Source: Bog-159 sp035499555
Lineage (GTDB): Bacteria > Acidobacteriota > Terriglobia > Bryobacterales > Bryobacteraceae
Length of the DNA: 64,000 bases
NCBI GenBank assembly: GCA_035499555.1
Contig: DATJYO010000011.1
Location: forward strand, 124,001 to 188,000
Direction of reading: 5' to 3'
Within the stretch, counting starts at the first letter, position 1; every line of letters begins with the position of its first letter. Positions 1 to 8,715 of this stretch are shown one piece after another. The notes under the pieces were generated by a model. It was not told the DNA's origin. It did no database searches and saw only the letters and a program-made list of their open reading frames with translations. The position numbers and the translations under genes were made by a program.

Positions 1-115
1 GGAACGCGACATGGGCGGATCGCCCCAGGGCAACGCCGAATCTTCCCTGGATGCCCCCCGCAAGGTAATCGAGTTTCTGCGGCAGAGCCTGGGGACTACG
101 CGCTCTTCGCCCTGA
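1..115 (+). CDS. 3' end of an unidentified protein gene (truncated by window edge)
   Basis: An open frame beginning at base 2 runs 37 codons to a TGA at 113-115. Its last residues (DAPRKVIEFLRQSLG then TTRSSP) look like a normal amphipathic protein C-terminus. The start lies outside the window and no family can be assigned. The last 20 bases overlap the 3' end of the opposite-strand GH127 gene, a tail-to-tail overlap seen elsewhere in this window. It could be a chance frame, but codon choice resembles the neighbouring genes. Confidence 0.5.
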   Translation, partial: ERDMGGSPQGNAESSLDAPRKVIEFLRQSLGTTRSSP

Positions 116-1973
116 CGCGCCAGTACACCGCGTAGCGCTGGTCCAGGATCTGATGGAACGGCACCAGGCGCACGTTGCGACTCTGTCCTCGGGTCTCGAA
201 GACCAGCGGGGCCCGGCTCTCGATCCACGAAGCGGGATCGGGAGATGCGGCCACGAGTTCCGGCGCTTCGGCCGGATGCTTCAATTCCGGCGGATTGTCG
301 CCCCCGCGCCGCATGTCTTCGGTCAGGCCTTCGCGCCCCAGATCTCCGGCCAGGACCAGCGGCCCGTACATGACGGCCTGCAAAGTCGGGTCGTCCGGCA
401 TCGGCTGCACGTGCAGCTTCATGGGCAGAGTCACACGCAGTTCGTCGAGGTTCTCCCAGGAACGGTCGACGACCCAGTAGCCGTTCGCCCGCTCCGCCTT
501 CACGGGCCTGCCGTTCACCAGCGGCGGCGGCATCTTACCGTCCGTCCAATAAGGCTCGCGGACGCGTATGGCCAGTTGCACAGGCTTGGCCGTCCGGATT
601 CGCAGACTGGTATCTCCGCGCCCGCGCAAAGCGCTCTCCTGCTGCATGTGAATGCCCTTCTCCTCCCAATCCAGGGCCGAGGATATGAACAGGTTCACGT
701 ACAGGCTGCTGTCATCGTGGAAGTAGATACTGTCGGCCAGCTTGGAGAATGACTCGACGCCCGTCCCCGTGCAGCACCAGAACGAGCCGCGCGGGCTGGC
801 GAAGACTCTCCAGTAGCCGGACGCCAGGGGCACATAGTACATGGTCAGCCCGTCGGTGGGATTCATGGTGCCGAGTATGCCGTTGCAGTAGGCGCGTTCG
901 TAGTAATCGAAGTAACGCGCCTCCGGCGACCAGCCGAATAAGTGACGCGTCAGCTTCAGCATGTTGTAAGTGCAGCAGCATTCCTCGGTGTTGTAACTCA
1001 GCTCCGCGGCCAGTTGATCCGGACCCGTGCGCCAGTGCTCGTCGTTGCTGGTGCCGCCGGTGGCGTAGCTGCGGTGCAGGGCCACCTGCGTCCAGAAGAA
1101 CTCCGCGACGCGCCGGTAGCGCTCCTCGCCGGTCAGTTCGTAGCGGCGGGCCGCACCGATCACCTGCGGGATGTGCGTGTTCACGTGCAGGCCCTTCAAC
1201 TCATCGCGGCCTTCAGCCAACGGCGTGAAAAAACTCTCGTGATCGAAGCGGCGCGCCGCGGCTGCCCAATCCTTCTCCCCCGTGACAGCGTACAGGTTGT
1301 AAAGCACCTCATCCATGCCGCCGAACTCGACGTGCAGCACGCGCGCCATGTGATCGTCGCTGAGCGAGTCGGTCCAGCGCTTGGTCCAGCCGGCCATGCC
1401 GCGGGCCACGTCCAGCGCCTGCTGATTGCCGGTCAGGACATACATATCCACCAAGCCGGCCATAATCTTGTGGATCGTGTACCAGGGCGCCCAAACCGGC
1501 TGTCCGGCTTTCAGGCGATCGAAGAACGACGACGGGAACGCGCTGATATAACCGTTCCCGTTGGCCTTCTGGCACTTCCCCAGTTCCGCGACGACCGCAT
1601 TGCCTTTGCCGCGCAGCATGGTATCCCCGTCGCTGACCGACATCAGCGCGCAGGCGGAGAGGTAATGTCCGGTGAAGTGGCCGCGCAATTCCACGTCGGG
1701 CTTCTCCCAGCCGCCCAGCGGTTCGGCGGACGTGGGCAGCCCGGCGGTAAGACGAAACGTGTGCAGCAGCCGGTCGATCTCCAGGCTCTCCAGGAACGTG
1801 CGATTGTGGGCCGTATACTGCTGCAGCGCGCCGTCCAGCAAACGGACGCTGCCCAAATCGAAAGGCTGCGCTTTGGCCGGGACCGTGTCCTGAACGGGCG
1901 CCGCGCAGGCTGCGGCAAACGGAGCCGCGGCCGATGCAGCCAGAAATTTCCGGCGGGAAATCGTGATAGCCAT
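96..1973 (-). CDS. Secreted GH127 beta-L-arabinofuranosidase-like glycoside hydrolase (DUF1680)
   Basis: This 625-residue protein belongs to glycoside hydrolase family 127, whose members cleave beta-L-arabinofuranosyl residues from plant glycans or glycoproteins. The ATG at 1973 is preferred over an ATG 24 bases upstream because it puts a Tat-like leader (ISRRKFLAASAAAP, then AACAAP) at the N-terminus, so export is expected; the AAC could also be a lipobox. The family's zinc/cysteine catalytic site is visible: an EECCC motif at residues 330-334 and a CCTGTG motif with Cys400-Cys401. These correspond to the Glu, Cys and Cys-Cys ligands/nucleophile known from HypBA1-type enzymes. The length is typical. 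It is transcribed divergently from the sigma-54 activator, with 69 bases between the two starts, so the activator may control it, but no -24/-12 promoter was verified. Substrate is inferred only from family. Confidence 0.88.
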   Translation of the reverse strand: MAITISRRKFLAASAAAPFAAACAAPVQDTVPAKAQPFDLGSVRLLDGALQQYTAHNRTFLESLEIDRLLHTFRLTAGLPTSAEPLGGWEKPDVELRGHFTGHYLSACALMSVSDGDTMLRGKGNAVVAELGKCQKANGNGYISAFPSSFFDRLKAGQPVWAPWYTIHKIMAGLVDMYVLTGNQQALDVARGMAGWTKRWTDSLSDDHMARVLHVEFGGMDEVLYNLYAVTGEKDWAAAARRFDHESFFTPLAEGRDELKGLHVNTHIPQVIGAARRYELTGEERYRRVAEFFWTQVALHRSYATGGTSNDEHWRTGPDQLAAELSYNTEECCCTYNMLKLTRHLFGWSPEARYFDYYERAYCNGILGTMNPTDGLTMYYVPLASGYWRVFASPRGSFWCCTGTGVESFSKLADSIYFHDDSSLYVNLFISSALDWEEKGIHMQQESALRGRGDTSLRIRTAKPVQLAIRVREPYWTDGKMPPPLVNGRPVKAERANGYWVVDRSWENLDELRVTLPMKLHVQPMPDDPTLQAVMYGPLVLAGDLGREGLTEDMRRGGDNPPELKHPAEAPELVAASPDPASWIESRAPLVFETRGQSRNVRLVPFHQILDQRYAVYWRVRAKSA

Positions 1974-2042
1974 ACCGTACCCTATTGTAGAACCCATCCA
2001 AACACCGGCTCCAACCGCCGGCCATCAGCCACTACAATATAC
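1974..2042. promoter_or_regulatory. Divergent promoter region between GH127 gene and sigma-54 activator
   Basis: The 69 bases between the two divergent start codons must carry the signals for both genes unless these lie inside the coding regions. The stretch is less GC-rich than its surroundings on its right side (actacaatatac). I could not identify a convincing sigma-54 or sigma-70 box. Confidence 0.35.
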
Positions 2043-3590
2043 ATGCACGTGTCCTTTCTCACATCGCCACAGCGCGCGTTTCTCCAGGCCGTCTCGAACC
2101 TGGCCTACTGCAATCCGTTCCTGCCCGAGCGCATCGAGTTCGAACGCGCCGCCCTGGGTGACGAGTTCGTGGCCGGCGAACCGGTCTGGAGCCAGCCGGT
2201 CCGCGATCCGGAGCGCCCCCGCGCCAACGCCTGGCGCATCGTGGAGCGCACCGAGACCCTGGCCGAAGAGTTGCAGGCCAGCCTGCGCCGGGGTGAGGAG
2301 ACCCGCGTGGCGGACCTGGCGCTCTACGAGGACGCCATCCTGCACCTGCTCTATCAGCGCTACTACCGGCAGTTCCTGGCGGCCGGTTTCGGTCCCGAAG
2401 CGGAACAGAACGATCCGGCCCGCTGGCGCTTCTACAACAACTTCTTGGCGGACTGGCGGCACTTCCTCCAGGTCGAAGGCGTACGCTTTCCCACGGGCCA
2501 CGAGCCGCGCCACACGTTCGCCTGTTTCCGCCAGATCCAGCGCGCGTTCGAGCACGTCTTTCGCGATATCATCGGCGGTTCCCTGCCGGCGGCCCGGCTG
2601 CGCGGCGCCGTCTGGCAATCCATCTTCACGCACGACTTCCAGCGTTATCGCCGCACGCTGTACGCGCGCATGGGAGAGTTCGCCACCCTCATCACCGGCC
2701 CTTCGGGCACCGGCAAGGAACTGGTGGCGCGCGCCATCGCGCAGTCGCGTTATGTGCCGTTCGACGATCGCCGCCTGGCATTCGCCGAGGACGGCGGTTT
2801 CTTCCCCATCAACATCTCGGCCCTCTCGCCCACGCTGGTCGAATCGGAGCTTTTCGGCCATCGCCGCGGCTCCTTCACCGGCGCCGTGGCCGACCGCACC
2901 GGCTGGCTCGAAACATGTCCCGAACTGGGCTCAGTCTTTCTGGACGAGCTCGGCGACCTGGACCCCGCCATCCAGGTGAAGCTGCTGCGCGTGATCGAGA
3001 CCCGCACCTTTCATCCGGTGGGCGACACGAACGGCCGGCGTTTCCGCGGCAAACTGATCACCGCCACCAATCGCGATCTGGCCGCGCTCATCGCCAAGAA
3101 CCGCTTTCGCGAAGACCTGTACTATCGCCTCTGCTCCGACCAGGTGACCACGCCCTCGCTGGCCGAACAGATCGCGGATTCGCCGGGCGTGCTGCGCGAG
3201 TTGATCTTCTACATGTCGCGCCGCGTGGCGGGTGAGGAAGCCGAAACCCTGGCGGCCGAGGTGCTGGCCTGGATCGAAGGCCATCTCCCCGCCGATTATG
3301 CCTGGCCGGGCAACTACCGCGAGCTCGAACAGTGCGTGAAAAACGTACTGATCCGCCGGGACTACCGGCCGTCGGCGCCCCGCGCACGGGACGCTGTGGC
3401 GCAGTTCGGACTCGACGCCCGCGCCGGCCGGCTCACCGCGGACGAACTTCTCACACGATATGCGACGATCGTCTACAGCCGCACCGGCAGTTATGAAGAA
3501 ACGGCGCGGCGGTTGGGCCTGGACCGGCGCACGGTCAAAGCCAAAGTGGACCGCCACTTACTCGCCGCGCTGCATCGCGGCAGTAAGTAA
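2043..3590 (+). CDS. Sigma-54-dependent transcriptional activator (bEBP) with uncharacterised N-terminal domain
   Basis: This 515-residue protein is a bacterial enhancer-binding protein that would remodel sigma-54 RNA polymerase using ATP. The AAA+ module begins near residue 195. Walker A is GPSGTGKE at 219-226, the sigma-54 contact loop is GSFTGA at 276-281 (consensus GAFTGA), Walker B is FLDE ending at 302, and FREDLYYRL lies in the sensor region. A Fis-type helix-turn-helix (ARRLGLDRRTVKAK) closes the protein. The first ~195 residues match no response-regulator receiver, PAS or GAF pattern that I recognise; they are helical-looking and rich in Arg and aromatic residues. The frame is open far upstream, but the reading before ATG 2043 is antisense to the GH127 gene, so the start at 2043 is chosen. 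No kinase gene is adjacent, so the input signal is unknown. Confidence 0.85.
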   Translation: MHVSFLTSPQRAFLQAVSNLAYCNPFLPERIEFERAALGDEFVAGEPVWSQPVRDPERPRANAWRIVERTETLAEELQASLRRGEETRVADLALYEDAILHLLYQRYYRQFLAAGFGPEAEQNDPARWRFYNNFLADWRHFLQVEGVRFPTGHEPRHTFACFRQIQRAFEHVFRDIIGGSLPAARLRGAVWQSIFTHDFQRYRRTLYARMGEFATLITGPSGTGKELVARAIAQSRYVPFDDRRLAFAEDGGFFPINISALSPTLVESELFGHRRGSFTGAVADRTGWLETCPELGSVFLDELGDLDPAIQVKLLRVIETRTFHPVGDTNGRRFRGKLITATNRDLAALIAKNRFREDLYYRLCSDQVTTPSLAEQIADSPGVLRELIFYMSRRVAGEEAETLAAEVLAWIEGHLPADYAWPGNYRELEQCVKNVLIRRDYRPSAPRARDAVAQFGLDARAGRLTADELLTRYATIVYSRTGSYEETARRLGLDRRTVKAKVDRHLLAALHRGSK

Positions 3591-3640
3591 TGCGGTCGCC
3601 GTGTTCATCGCCGGACGATGACGCGCTACCATTGAAACTA

Positions 3641-4516
3641 ATGACCAACTTCGGCAAGCGAATCGGACCGGCAACCGCGGCTGTCTTGCTGCTCTGCGCG
3701 ATTCCCCTGCGCGCACAGCCGCGCCAGACTGCGTGGAGCGAAGGCGAGAAGCCGATCCTGGAAAGACTCCGCGGATTGCGCCACGTGCCCGACGACCAGC
3801 GTCCCGACGCCACCCGTCGCCTGGCGCTGGACATCCGCGGCCTGCCCGCCAGCGAGCGCAAAGTAAGCCTGGCATCCTCGCTGGCCAACCTGGCCACCGA
3901 GGGGGATCCGGGCGCCGGCACTCTACAGGAGGTGGCCACCACCTTGGCGCAGGCCCTCCACGAAACGCCGGCGGCCGGCCACAATGGCGAACCTGCCATG
4001 CCCTATGTCACGCTGGCCCAACTGGTGCGCTACGAGAAGGTACAGGCGCCGCTCGACGATCCGCAATTCTCAGCCGCGATGGCTCGCCTGGAAGCCGCCG
4101 ACAAACGCCGCCAGAGCGCGGATTTCACCTTGACCGACTTGACCGGCAAACGCTGGACGCTGCGGGATCTGCGCGGCCAGGTCGTGCTGGTGAATTTCTG
4201 GGCCACCTGGTGTCCTCCGTGCCGCAAAGAAATGCCTGACCTGGAAGCGCTGCACCAGGAATTCGGACCGAAGGGATTGGTGATTCTGGCGATCTCCGAC
4301 GAAGAGGCCGCCAAAGTCGCGCCGTTTATCGCCGAGCATAAGATTACCTACCCGATCCTTCTCGATCCCGGAAGAAAGGTGAACGAGCTGTTCCAGGTGG
4401 AAGGCATCCCCAAATCCTTCGTCTACGATCGCAGCGGAAACCTGGTGGCGCAGGCGATCGACATGCGCACGCGGAATCAGTTCCTGGCCATGCTGGCGCA
4501 GGCCGGGCTCCAATAG
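3641..4516 (+). CDS. TlpA-like exported thioredoxin-fold protein
   Basis: This 291-residue protein has an N-terminal signal-like segment (residues ~8-24, ending near LRAQ), a helical region of about 130 residues, and a C-terminal TlpA/ResA-type thioredoxin fold. The redox motif is WCPPC within NFWATWCPPC, followed by the typical KGLVILAIS and GIPKSFVYDR segments with the cis-proline. Such proteins reduce or oxidise disulfides in the periplasm, for example in cytochrome c maturation. ATG 3641 is preferred to a frame-compatible ATG at 3590 that would overlap the preceding stop region and add residues before the leader. The gene ends 4 bases from the convergent NagZ-like gene. The helical N-terminal extension is not typical of minimal TlpA. 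Confidence 0.8.
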   Translation: MTNFGKRIGPATAAVLLLCAIPLRAQPRQTAWSEGEKPILERLRGLRHVPDDQRPDATRRLALDIRGLPASERKVSLASSLANLATEGDPGAGTLQEVATTLAQALHETPAAGHNGEPAMPYVTLAQLVRYEKVQAPLDDPQFSAAMARLEAADKRRQSADFTLTDLTGKRWTLRDLRGQVVLVNFWATWCPPCRKEMPDLEALHQEFGPKGLVILAISDEEAAKVAPFIAEHKITYPILLDPGRKVNELFQVEGIPKSFVYDRSGNLVAQAIDMRTRNQFLAMLAQAGLQ

Positions 4517-4520
4517 ACGA

Positions 4521-6308
4521 TCAGCGCGCGCGGCCGGCGGCCAACTGCATGCCCTCGCCGATCTTGGCCACGCCGGGAATGGTGACCGGCAAGTGCCCGC
4601 TGATGGGGATCTCACCGAACAACGCCGCCACCGCGGCGGATTCCGATGGCGGCACGGTGCTGAACGTAAGCAGAAAAGCCGCGGCTTTAGGAAAGCTGCG
4701 CACCAGGTACGGATTGCCCAGCGCAATCAGGGCCACCGGTTTGCCGGTGGCGAACAGCGCGTCCAGCAAGCGCGGAAAATCGCCGGCCAGCGCCAGATCG
4801 CCGCGATAGGCCGCCACCGAGGCGAAGGCGGCCACGGCGATGGTTTGGCACGCGGCGGTCTTGGCGACCGCGGCGTCCAGAGATGCGCCCGGCAGCGAGG
4901 CATCCAGCGGAATGACGGTAGCGTTCTTCGCGCGCCGATGCACCTCCTGCGCGAACTCCTGGCCTTCGCTCGAATAGTGGCTCTCGGCCAATGTCAGAAA
5001 ACAGGTCTGGTCGGGCGCGCGCAGCGGGATCACATTGCCATCGTTCTTCACCAGTGTCACGGCACGATTGGCGATGTCCTGCGCCCGCTCCTGATCTTCA
5101 GGCATGTCGATCTGGTCGCTGATGGCTTCCAGGTCAACCTGAGCGTGGCGATCCAGACCCATCCGCTCTTTGGCCGCCAGTAGCCGCGCGACACTTTCCT
5201 CGATGCGCGCACGGGTCAGCCGTCCTTTCTCGATGGCGGCCAGAATGGCGCGCACGGCGGCATCCGGGTCGGGCGGCATCACCAGGGAATCCGCGCCGGC
5301 TTGGAGCGCCAGTACGGCCGCCTCGCCGCCCGTATACCCCTGCGCGATCCCGCCCATTTCCAGGGCGTCGGTGACGATGATGCCTTTGAATCCCATCTGG
5401 TTGCGCAGCAGTCCGGTGAGGATGGCGGGCGAGAGCGTGGCCGGCACATCCGCGGGCGCCAGCGCCGGCACCGCGATGTGGGCCGTCATCACGGCATCCA
5501 CGCCGGCCCGGATCGCCGCGCGGAAGGGCGCCAGTTCGACATCCTCCAACTCCTCGCGCGGGGCGTTGATCACCGCCAGGTTGAGGTGCGTATCTACAGC
5601 CGTGTCGCCGTGTCCCGGGAAGTGTTTGGCGGTGGTCATGACATGATAGTGCGCATCGGCGCGCGTGCCTTCGATGAAAGCAGTGACGAACGCCGACACC
5701 TGGCTGGGATCCTCGCCGAAGGACCGGATATTGATGATTGGGTTATCCGGATTGTTGTTGACATCGGCGACGGGGTAGAAGATCCATTGCACGCCGATGG
5801 CCCGCGCTTCCCGCGCCGTGACCTGCCCTTCCAGGCGGGTCAAGGCCGGATCGCCGGCGGCGCCGAAGGCCATGGCGTGCGGGAAGACGGTGGTCCCGTC
5901 CACGCGCATCGAAGCGCCGCGTTCGAAATCGCCGGCTACCAGCAGAGGCACCCGCGCGAGTTTCTGCATGCGATTCAGGAACGCTCCTAACGCGTACGGA
6001 TGCGCCTTTTGGGTCACACGGCCGTTGCTCCAGTTCACCAGCACCATGCCGCCGACGCGGGTCTCCCGCACCAGGCGCACGAACTGGCGATACTCGCGCG
6101 AGCGGGTATTGGGGGCCGCGCCATGAAACGGAATGAAGATCAATTGCGCGACTTTCTCACGCAGCGTGAGTGATTTCATCCAGCGGCGCACAAAGCTGGA
6201 CTGACGCGGCGCGCGCGCCGGCCCTCTGCGGGCGGCCGCGGCGGGATCAGCCGTCGTGGCAAAAAGCGTTAGAGACAGTAGGGCTACCAGGAAGAGCGGG
6301 CGCGGCAC
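4521..6308 (-). CDS. Glycoside hydrolase family 3, NagZ-like beta-N-acetylhexosaminidase (exported)
   Basis: This 595-residue protein has a signal peptide (PLFLVALLSLTLF, then AAAA) and a GH3 TIM barrel. The NagZ hallmark KHFPGHGDTAVDTH supplies the Asp-His acid/base pair characteristic of GH3 N-acetylglucosaminidases. The nucleophile aspartate lies in VTDALEMGGI. A C-terminal Rossmann-like GH3 domain of ~200 residues makes it a two-domain enzyme like Gram-positive NagZ rather than the short E. coli form. The expected role is removal of N-acetylglucosamine from muropeptides or other chitin-like glycans. The next gene upstream (BrkB-like) ends 2 bases before this start, so the two are probably co-transcribed. 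Confidence 0.87.
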   Translation of the reverse strand: MPRPLFLVALLSLTLFATTADPAAAARRGPARAPRQSSFVRRWMKSLTLREKVAQLIFIPFHGAAPNTRSREYRQFVRLVRETRVGGMVLVNWSNGRVTQKAHPYALGAFLNRMQKLARVPLLVAGDFERGASMRVDGTTVFPHAMAFGAAGDPALTRLEGQVTAREARAIGVQWIFYPVADVNNNPDNPIINIRSFGEDPSQVSAFVTAFIEGTRADAHYHVMTTAKHFPGHGDTAVDTHLNLAVINAPREELEDVELAPFRAAIRAGVDAVMTAHIAVPALAPADVPATLSPAILTGLLRNQMGFKGIIVTDALEMGGIAQGYTGGEAAVLALQAGADSLVMPPDPDAAVRAILAAIEKGRLTRARIEESVARLLAAKERMGLDRHAQVDLEAISDQIDMPEDQERAQDIANRAVTLVKNDGNVIPLRAPDQTCFLTLAESHYSSEGQEFAQEVHRRAKNATVIPLDASLPGASLDAAVAKTAACQTIAVAAFASVAAYRGDLALAGDFPRLLDALFATGKPVALIALGNPYLVRSFPKAAAFLLTFSTVPPSESAAVAALFGEIPISGHLPVTIPGVAKIGEGMQLAAGRAR

Positions 6309-6310
6309 AT

Positions 6311-7171
6311 CTACAGTGTAGCCTTAGATAATCGCTCGTATTCCGCGTTGAACTCGCATCCCAACAGCGCGACCGCCGCCGAGAGATACATCCACACCAG
6401 CAGCGCGATGCTGGCCCCGATGCTGCCGTACATCAAGTTGTAGTGCGCCATGTGCCGTACGTACCATCCGAATCCCATCGTCGCCAGCATCCACAAAACC
6501 GTGGCCAGGAGCGCACCGGGAAGCAACGCCGCGAAACGCTGTTTGCGGTTAGGTCCGAAATAATATAGCAGCATGGTCAATAGGATCATGGCCGCGAATG
6601 TCACCACGTATCGCGCCAGGCGGCTCACCAGTTCCCAGACCCAGGCCACCGGATTCCACAATGGGTCCACCTTCAGCCAGGCGAGCACGGCATTCTCGAT
6701 CTGGCTGCTGAACAGCAGAAGCGCGGAGGCGGCGACCAGCGGCACGCCGGATAGGACGACCAGAGACATCGCCACGCCCGTGTTATGCCAGAAGTTACGG
6801 TTGCGGGATACGCGATAGGCCGCCTGAAAGCCCTCGATCAGGCTCTTGATCACACTCGAAGCCGCCCAAAGCGACACCAGTGCAGCCACTACCAGGACCG
6901 TCAGCGGGCGCGCCCCGTGCGCCTGAAACTGGTGCATCACCAGGTCCTGGGTACCCGGCGGGACTACTTCCGGGAGAAACCGCTCGATCGTCACCGAGAC
7001 AAACTCGGCGCGCGCCTGAATCAGCAGCGCGGCCGCGGACGTCAGAACCGGGAAGAAAGACAAAAGGGCGGAGTAGGCGGCGCCCTTGGCTATGCCGAAA
7101 CAATTGTCGTCCGCGGCGGCGATGACACACCGCCGCAGAAGATACAGGAGGGTTCTCCACGAGAGCCGCAC
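6311..7171 (-). CDS. YihY/BrkB family inner-membrane protein
   Basis: The 286-residue product is a polytopic membrane protein of the YihY/virulence factor BrkB family (UPF0761). Family signatures are an N-terminal AAYSALLSFFPVL segment, a central IEGFQAAYRVSRNR segment and the C-terminal YGSIGASIALLVWMYLSA segment. About six hydrophobic segments are visible. The family was once thought to be RNase BN but is now regarded as a membrane protein of unclear, possibly transport, function. It is immediately upstream of the NagZ-like gene, with a 2-base gap. Confidence 0.85.
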   Translation of the reverse strand: MRLSWRTLLYLLRRCVIAAADDNCFGIAKGAAYSALLSFFPVLTSAAALLIQARAEFVSVTIERFLPEVVPPGTQDLVMHQFQAHGARPLTVLVVAALVSLWAASSVIKSLIEGFQAAYRVSRNRNFWHNTGVAMSLVVLSGVPLVAASALLLFSSQIENAVLAWLKVDPLWNPVAWVWELVSRLARYVVTFAAMILLTMLLYYFGPNRKQRFAALLPGALLATVLWMLATMGFGWYVRHMAHYNLMYGSIGASIALLVWMYLSAAVALLGCEFNAEYERLSKATL

Positions 7172-7303
7172 ATTGCCAGTATAACGGCGTGGGGCAGGCC
7201 CTCGTTTCCCGGAATCGATCCCGGCGTTCAGAACGAGTTCACACCGAGTCTGAGAGATACACCTATAGTAAGAGTACTGAAACTTACAATGATGGCGCCG
7301 TAG

Positions 7304-7681
7304 TTAGCCGGCCTTCTTGGCTTCCTTCGCCTTGCGGAATGCCGCCCAGCGCTTCTTTGTAGCCGCGATGATGCGTGCCCGGCCGGCGGCGCTCAACACA
7401 CGCTTGGGCGGCTTGGCAGTCTTCGACGAATGACCGTTTTCGGCTTTGTAAGCTGCCCAGCGTTTCTTTTGCGCCAAGGCTATACGGCGGCGGGCCGCGG
7501 GGCTCAAGGTTCGTCCGGCTGCGGCCGATCCTGTGGCAGACCCCGTGGAACCGGAACCCGAATTCCCTCCGATTCGGCTTCTTAGGTCAGCTATCTTTCG
7601 AACCACTTCGTCTCTCTGGTGCTGGAAACCGATTAGTGCAGCTTCGAGCAATTCAGTGTCTTGTTTGGGTAGTCGCGGCAT
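7304..7681 (-). CDS. Small basic protein with twin Lys/Arg-Trp repeats, possible DNA-binding protein
   Basis: The 125-residue product starts MPRLPKQD and has a helical N-terminal segment (ALIGFQHQRDEVVRKIADL) resembling the oligomerisation coil of small nucleoid proteins. A Gly/Ser-rich linker follows, then two copies of a basic motif: LSPAARRRIALAQKKRWAA and LSAAGRARIIAATKKRWAA. Repeats of this form are common in Acidobacteriota and proteobacterial small regulators and resemble an H-NS-like or AT-hook-like tail, but a DNA-binding role is inferred, not shown. An in-frame ATG lies 57 bases upstream; 7681 was chosen because the extra 19 residues look non-conserved in character. The gene appears to be a single-gene unit. 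Confidence 0.65.
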   Translation of the reverse strand: MPRLPKQDTELLEAALIGFQHQRDEVVRKIADLRSRIGGNSGSGSTGSATGSAAAGRTLSPAARRRIALAQKKRWAAYKAENGHSSKTAKPPKRVLSAAGRARIIAATKKRWAAFRKAKEAKKAG

Positions 7682-7791
7682 CAGGCCAATTGTACTCCAG
7701 TTACGTGGCGTCTCTTTCCGGCTTTGGGTTACTTTCATACCAGATTAGTTACACTTTCCATTGCATTTGCGGCCGGCGATACAATATCAAC

Positions 7792-8715
7792 GTGGATCGG
7801 CGAAGATTTTTAGGAATGGCTGCGCCCATGGCGCTACGGGAGAAGCTGCCGGCAGCCGGGAAGATTCCCATCATCGACACGCACATACACCTCTTCGATA
7901 CCTCCCGTGCGCAAGGTGTACCCTGGCCGGAGAAGAAGGATGCCGTCCTGTACCAGCCGGCTCTGCCGCCGCGCTACAGGAAAATAACTGAAGGTCTGGG
8001 GATCGCCGGCGCGATCGAAATCGAATGCAGCCCGTGGCTCGAAGACAACCAGTGGGTTCTGGATATTGCCGCGCGCGATTCGATCATTGTGGGCGTGGTC
8101 GGCGACCTGGAGCCGGGAACCGGCGAATTCCGCCCGCAGCTCGATCGCTTCCAGCGTCACAATCTCTTTCGCGGCATACGCTACGGCAACCTCTGGGGGA
8201 GAGATCTCGGCGCCGCTCTGGCCAAACCGGACTTCATCGCCGGGTTGAAAATGCTGGCAGACGCGAACCTGGTGCTGGACACAGCCAATCCTACACCCAG
8301 CCTGGTCGCCGACGTGATTCGGCTGAGCGACCGCGTACCGAACCTGCGCGTGGTCATGGATCATCTCCCCTCGCTCGATCCCGCCACCGCCAATCTCGCC
8401 GAATTGGCAAAGCGGCCCCAGGTCTTTGTCAAGATCTCCGGAGTCTTACGGCGGGTCGACGGACATGTGCCTTTGGATTTGAGTTTTTACCGGGCGCGGT
8501 TGGATACTATCTGGGAGCTCTTCGGCGCCGGCCGGGTGATCTATGGCAGTGACTGGCCCAACAGCGATCAATGGGGTACTTACCCGCAAGTATTGCGGAT
8601 CGTGCAGGAGTATTTCCAGGACAAAGGTCCGGCGGCCGCGGAAAAATATTTCTGGAGGAACTCCGTTACCGCTTACCGGTGGATCAGACGCGATGCACGC
8701 CAGCCGGCTGCATAA
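7792..8715 (+). CDS. Amidohydrolase-2 family TIM-barrel hydrolase with Tat-like leader
   Basis: The 307-residue product is a metal-dependent hydrolase of the amidohydrolase-2 family, related to lactonases such as L-fuconolactonase and 2-pyrone-4,6-dicarboxylate lactonase. The strand-1 metal motif is DTHIHLFD and the C-terminal metal Asp lies in YGSDWPN; conserved histidines appear in VMDHLPS. A GTG at 7792 gives VDRRRFLGMAAP, a short twin-arginine-like leader; the alternative is ATG 7816 without it. The reading frame stays open upstream but that stretch is antisense to the basic-protein gene. The 3' end overlaps the next amidohydrolase gene by 23 bases, which suggests translational coupling and a shared pathway. 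Confidence 0.8.
   Translation: MDRRRFLGMAAPMALREKLPAAGKIPIIDTHIHLFDTSRAQGVPWPEKKDAVLYQPALPPRYRKITEGLGIAGAIEIECSPWLEDNQWVLDIAARDSIIVGVVGDLEPGTGEFRPQLDRFQRHNLFRGIRYGNLWGRDLGAALAKPDFIAGLKMLADANLVLDTANPTPSLVADVIRLSDRVPNLRVVMDHLPSLDPATANLAELAKRPQVFVKISGVLRRVDGHVPLDLSFYRARLDTIWELFGAGRVIYGSDWPNSDQWGTYPQVLRIVQEYFQDKGPAAAEKYFWRNSVTAYRWIRRDARQPAA

Noticed and set aside
942..2042. Open frame extending the sigma-54 activator 1.1 kb upstream
   Set aside because: It is antisense to the GH127 gene, whose catalytic motifs are intact; the high GC content keeps the opposite frame open. The activator starts at 2043.
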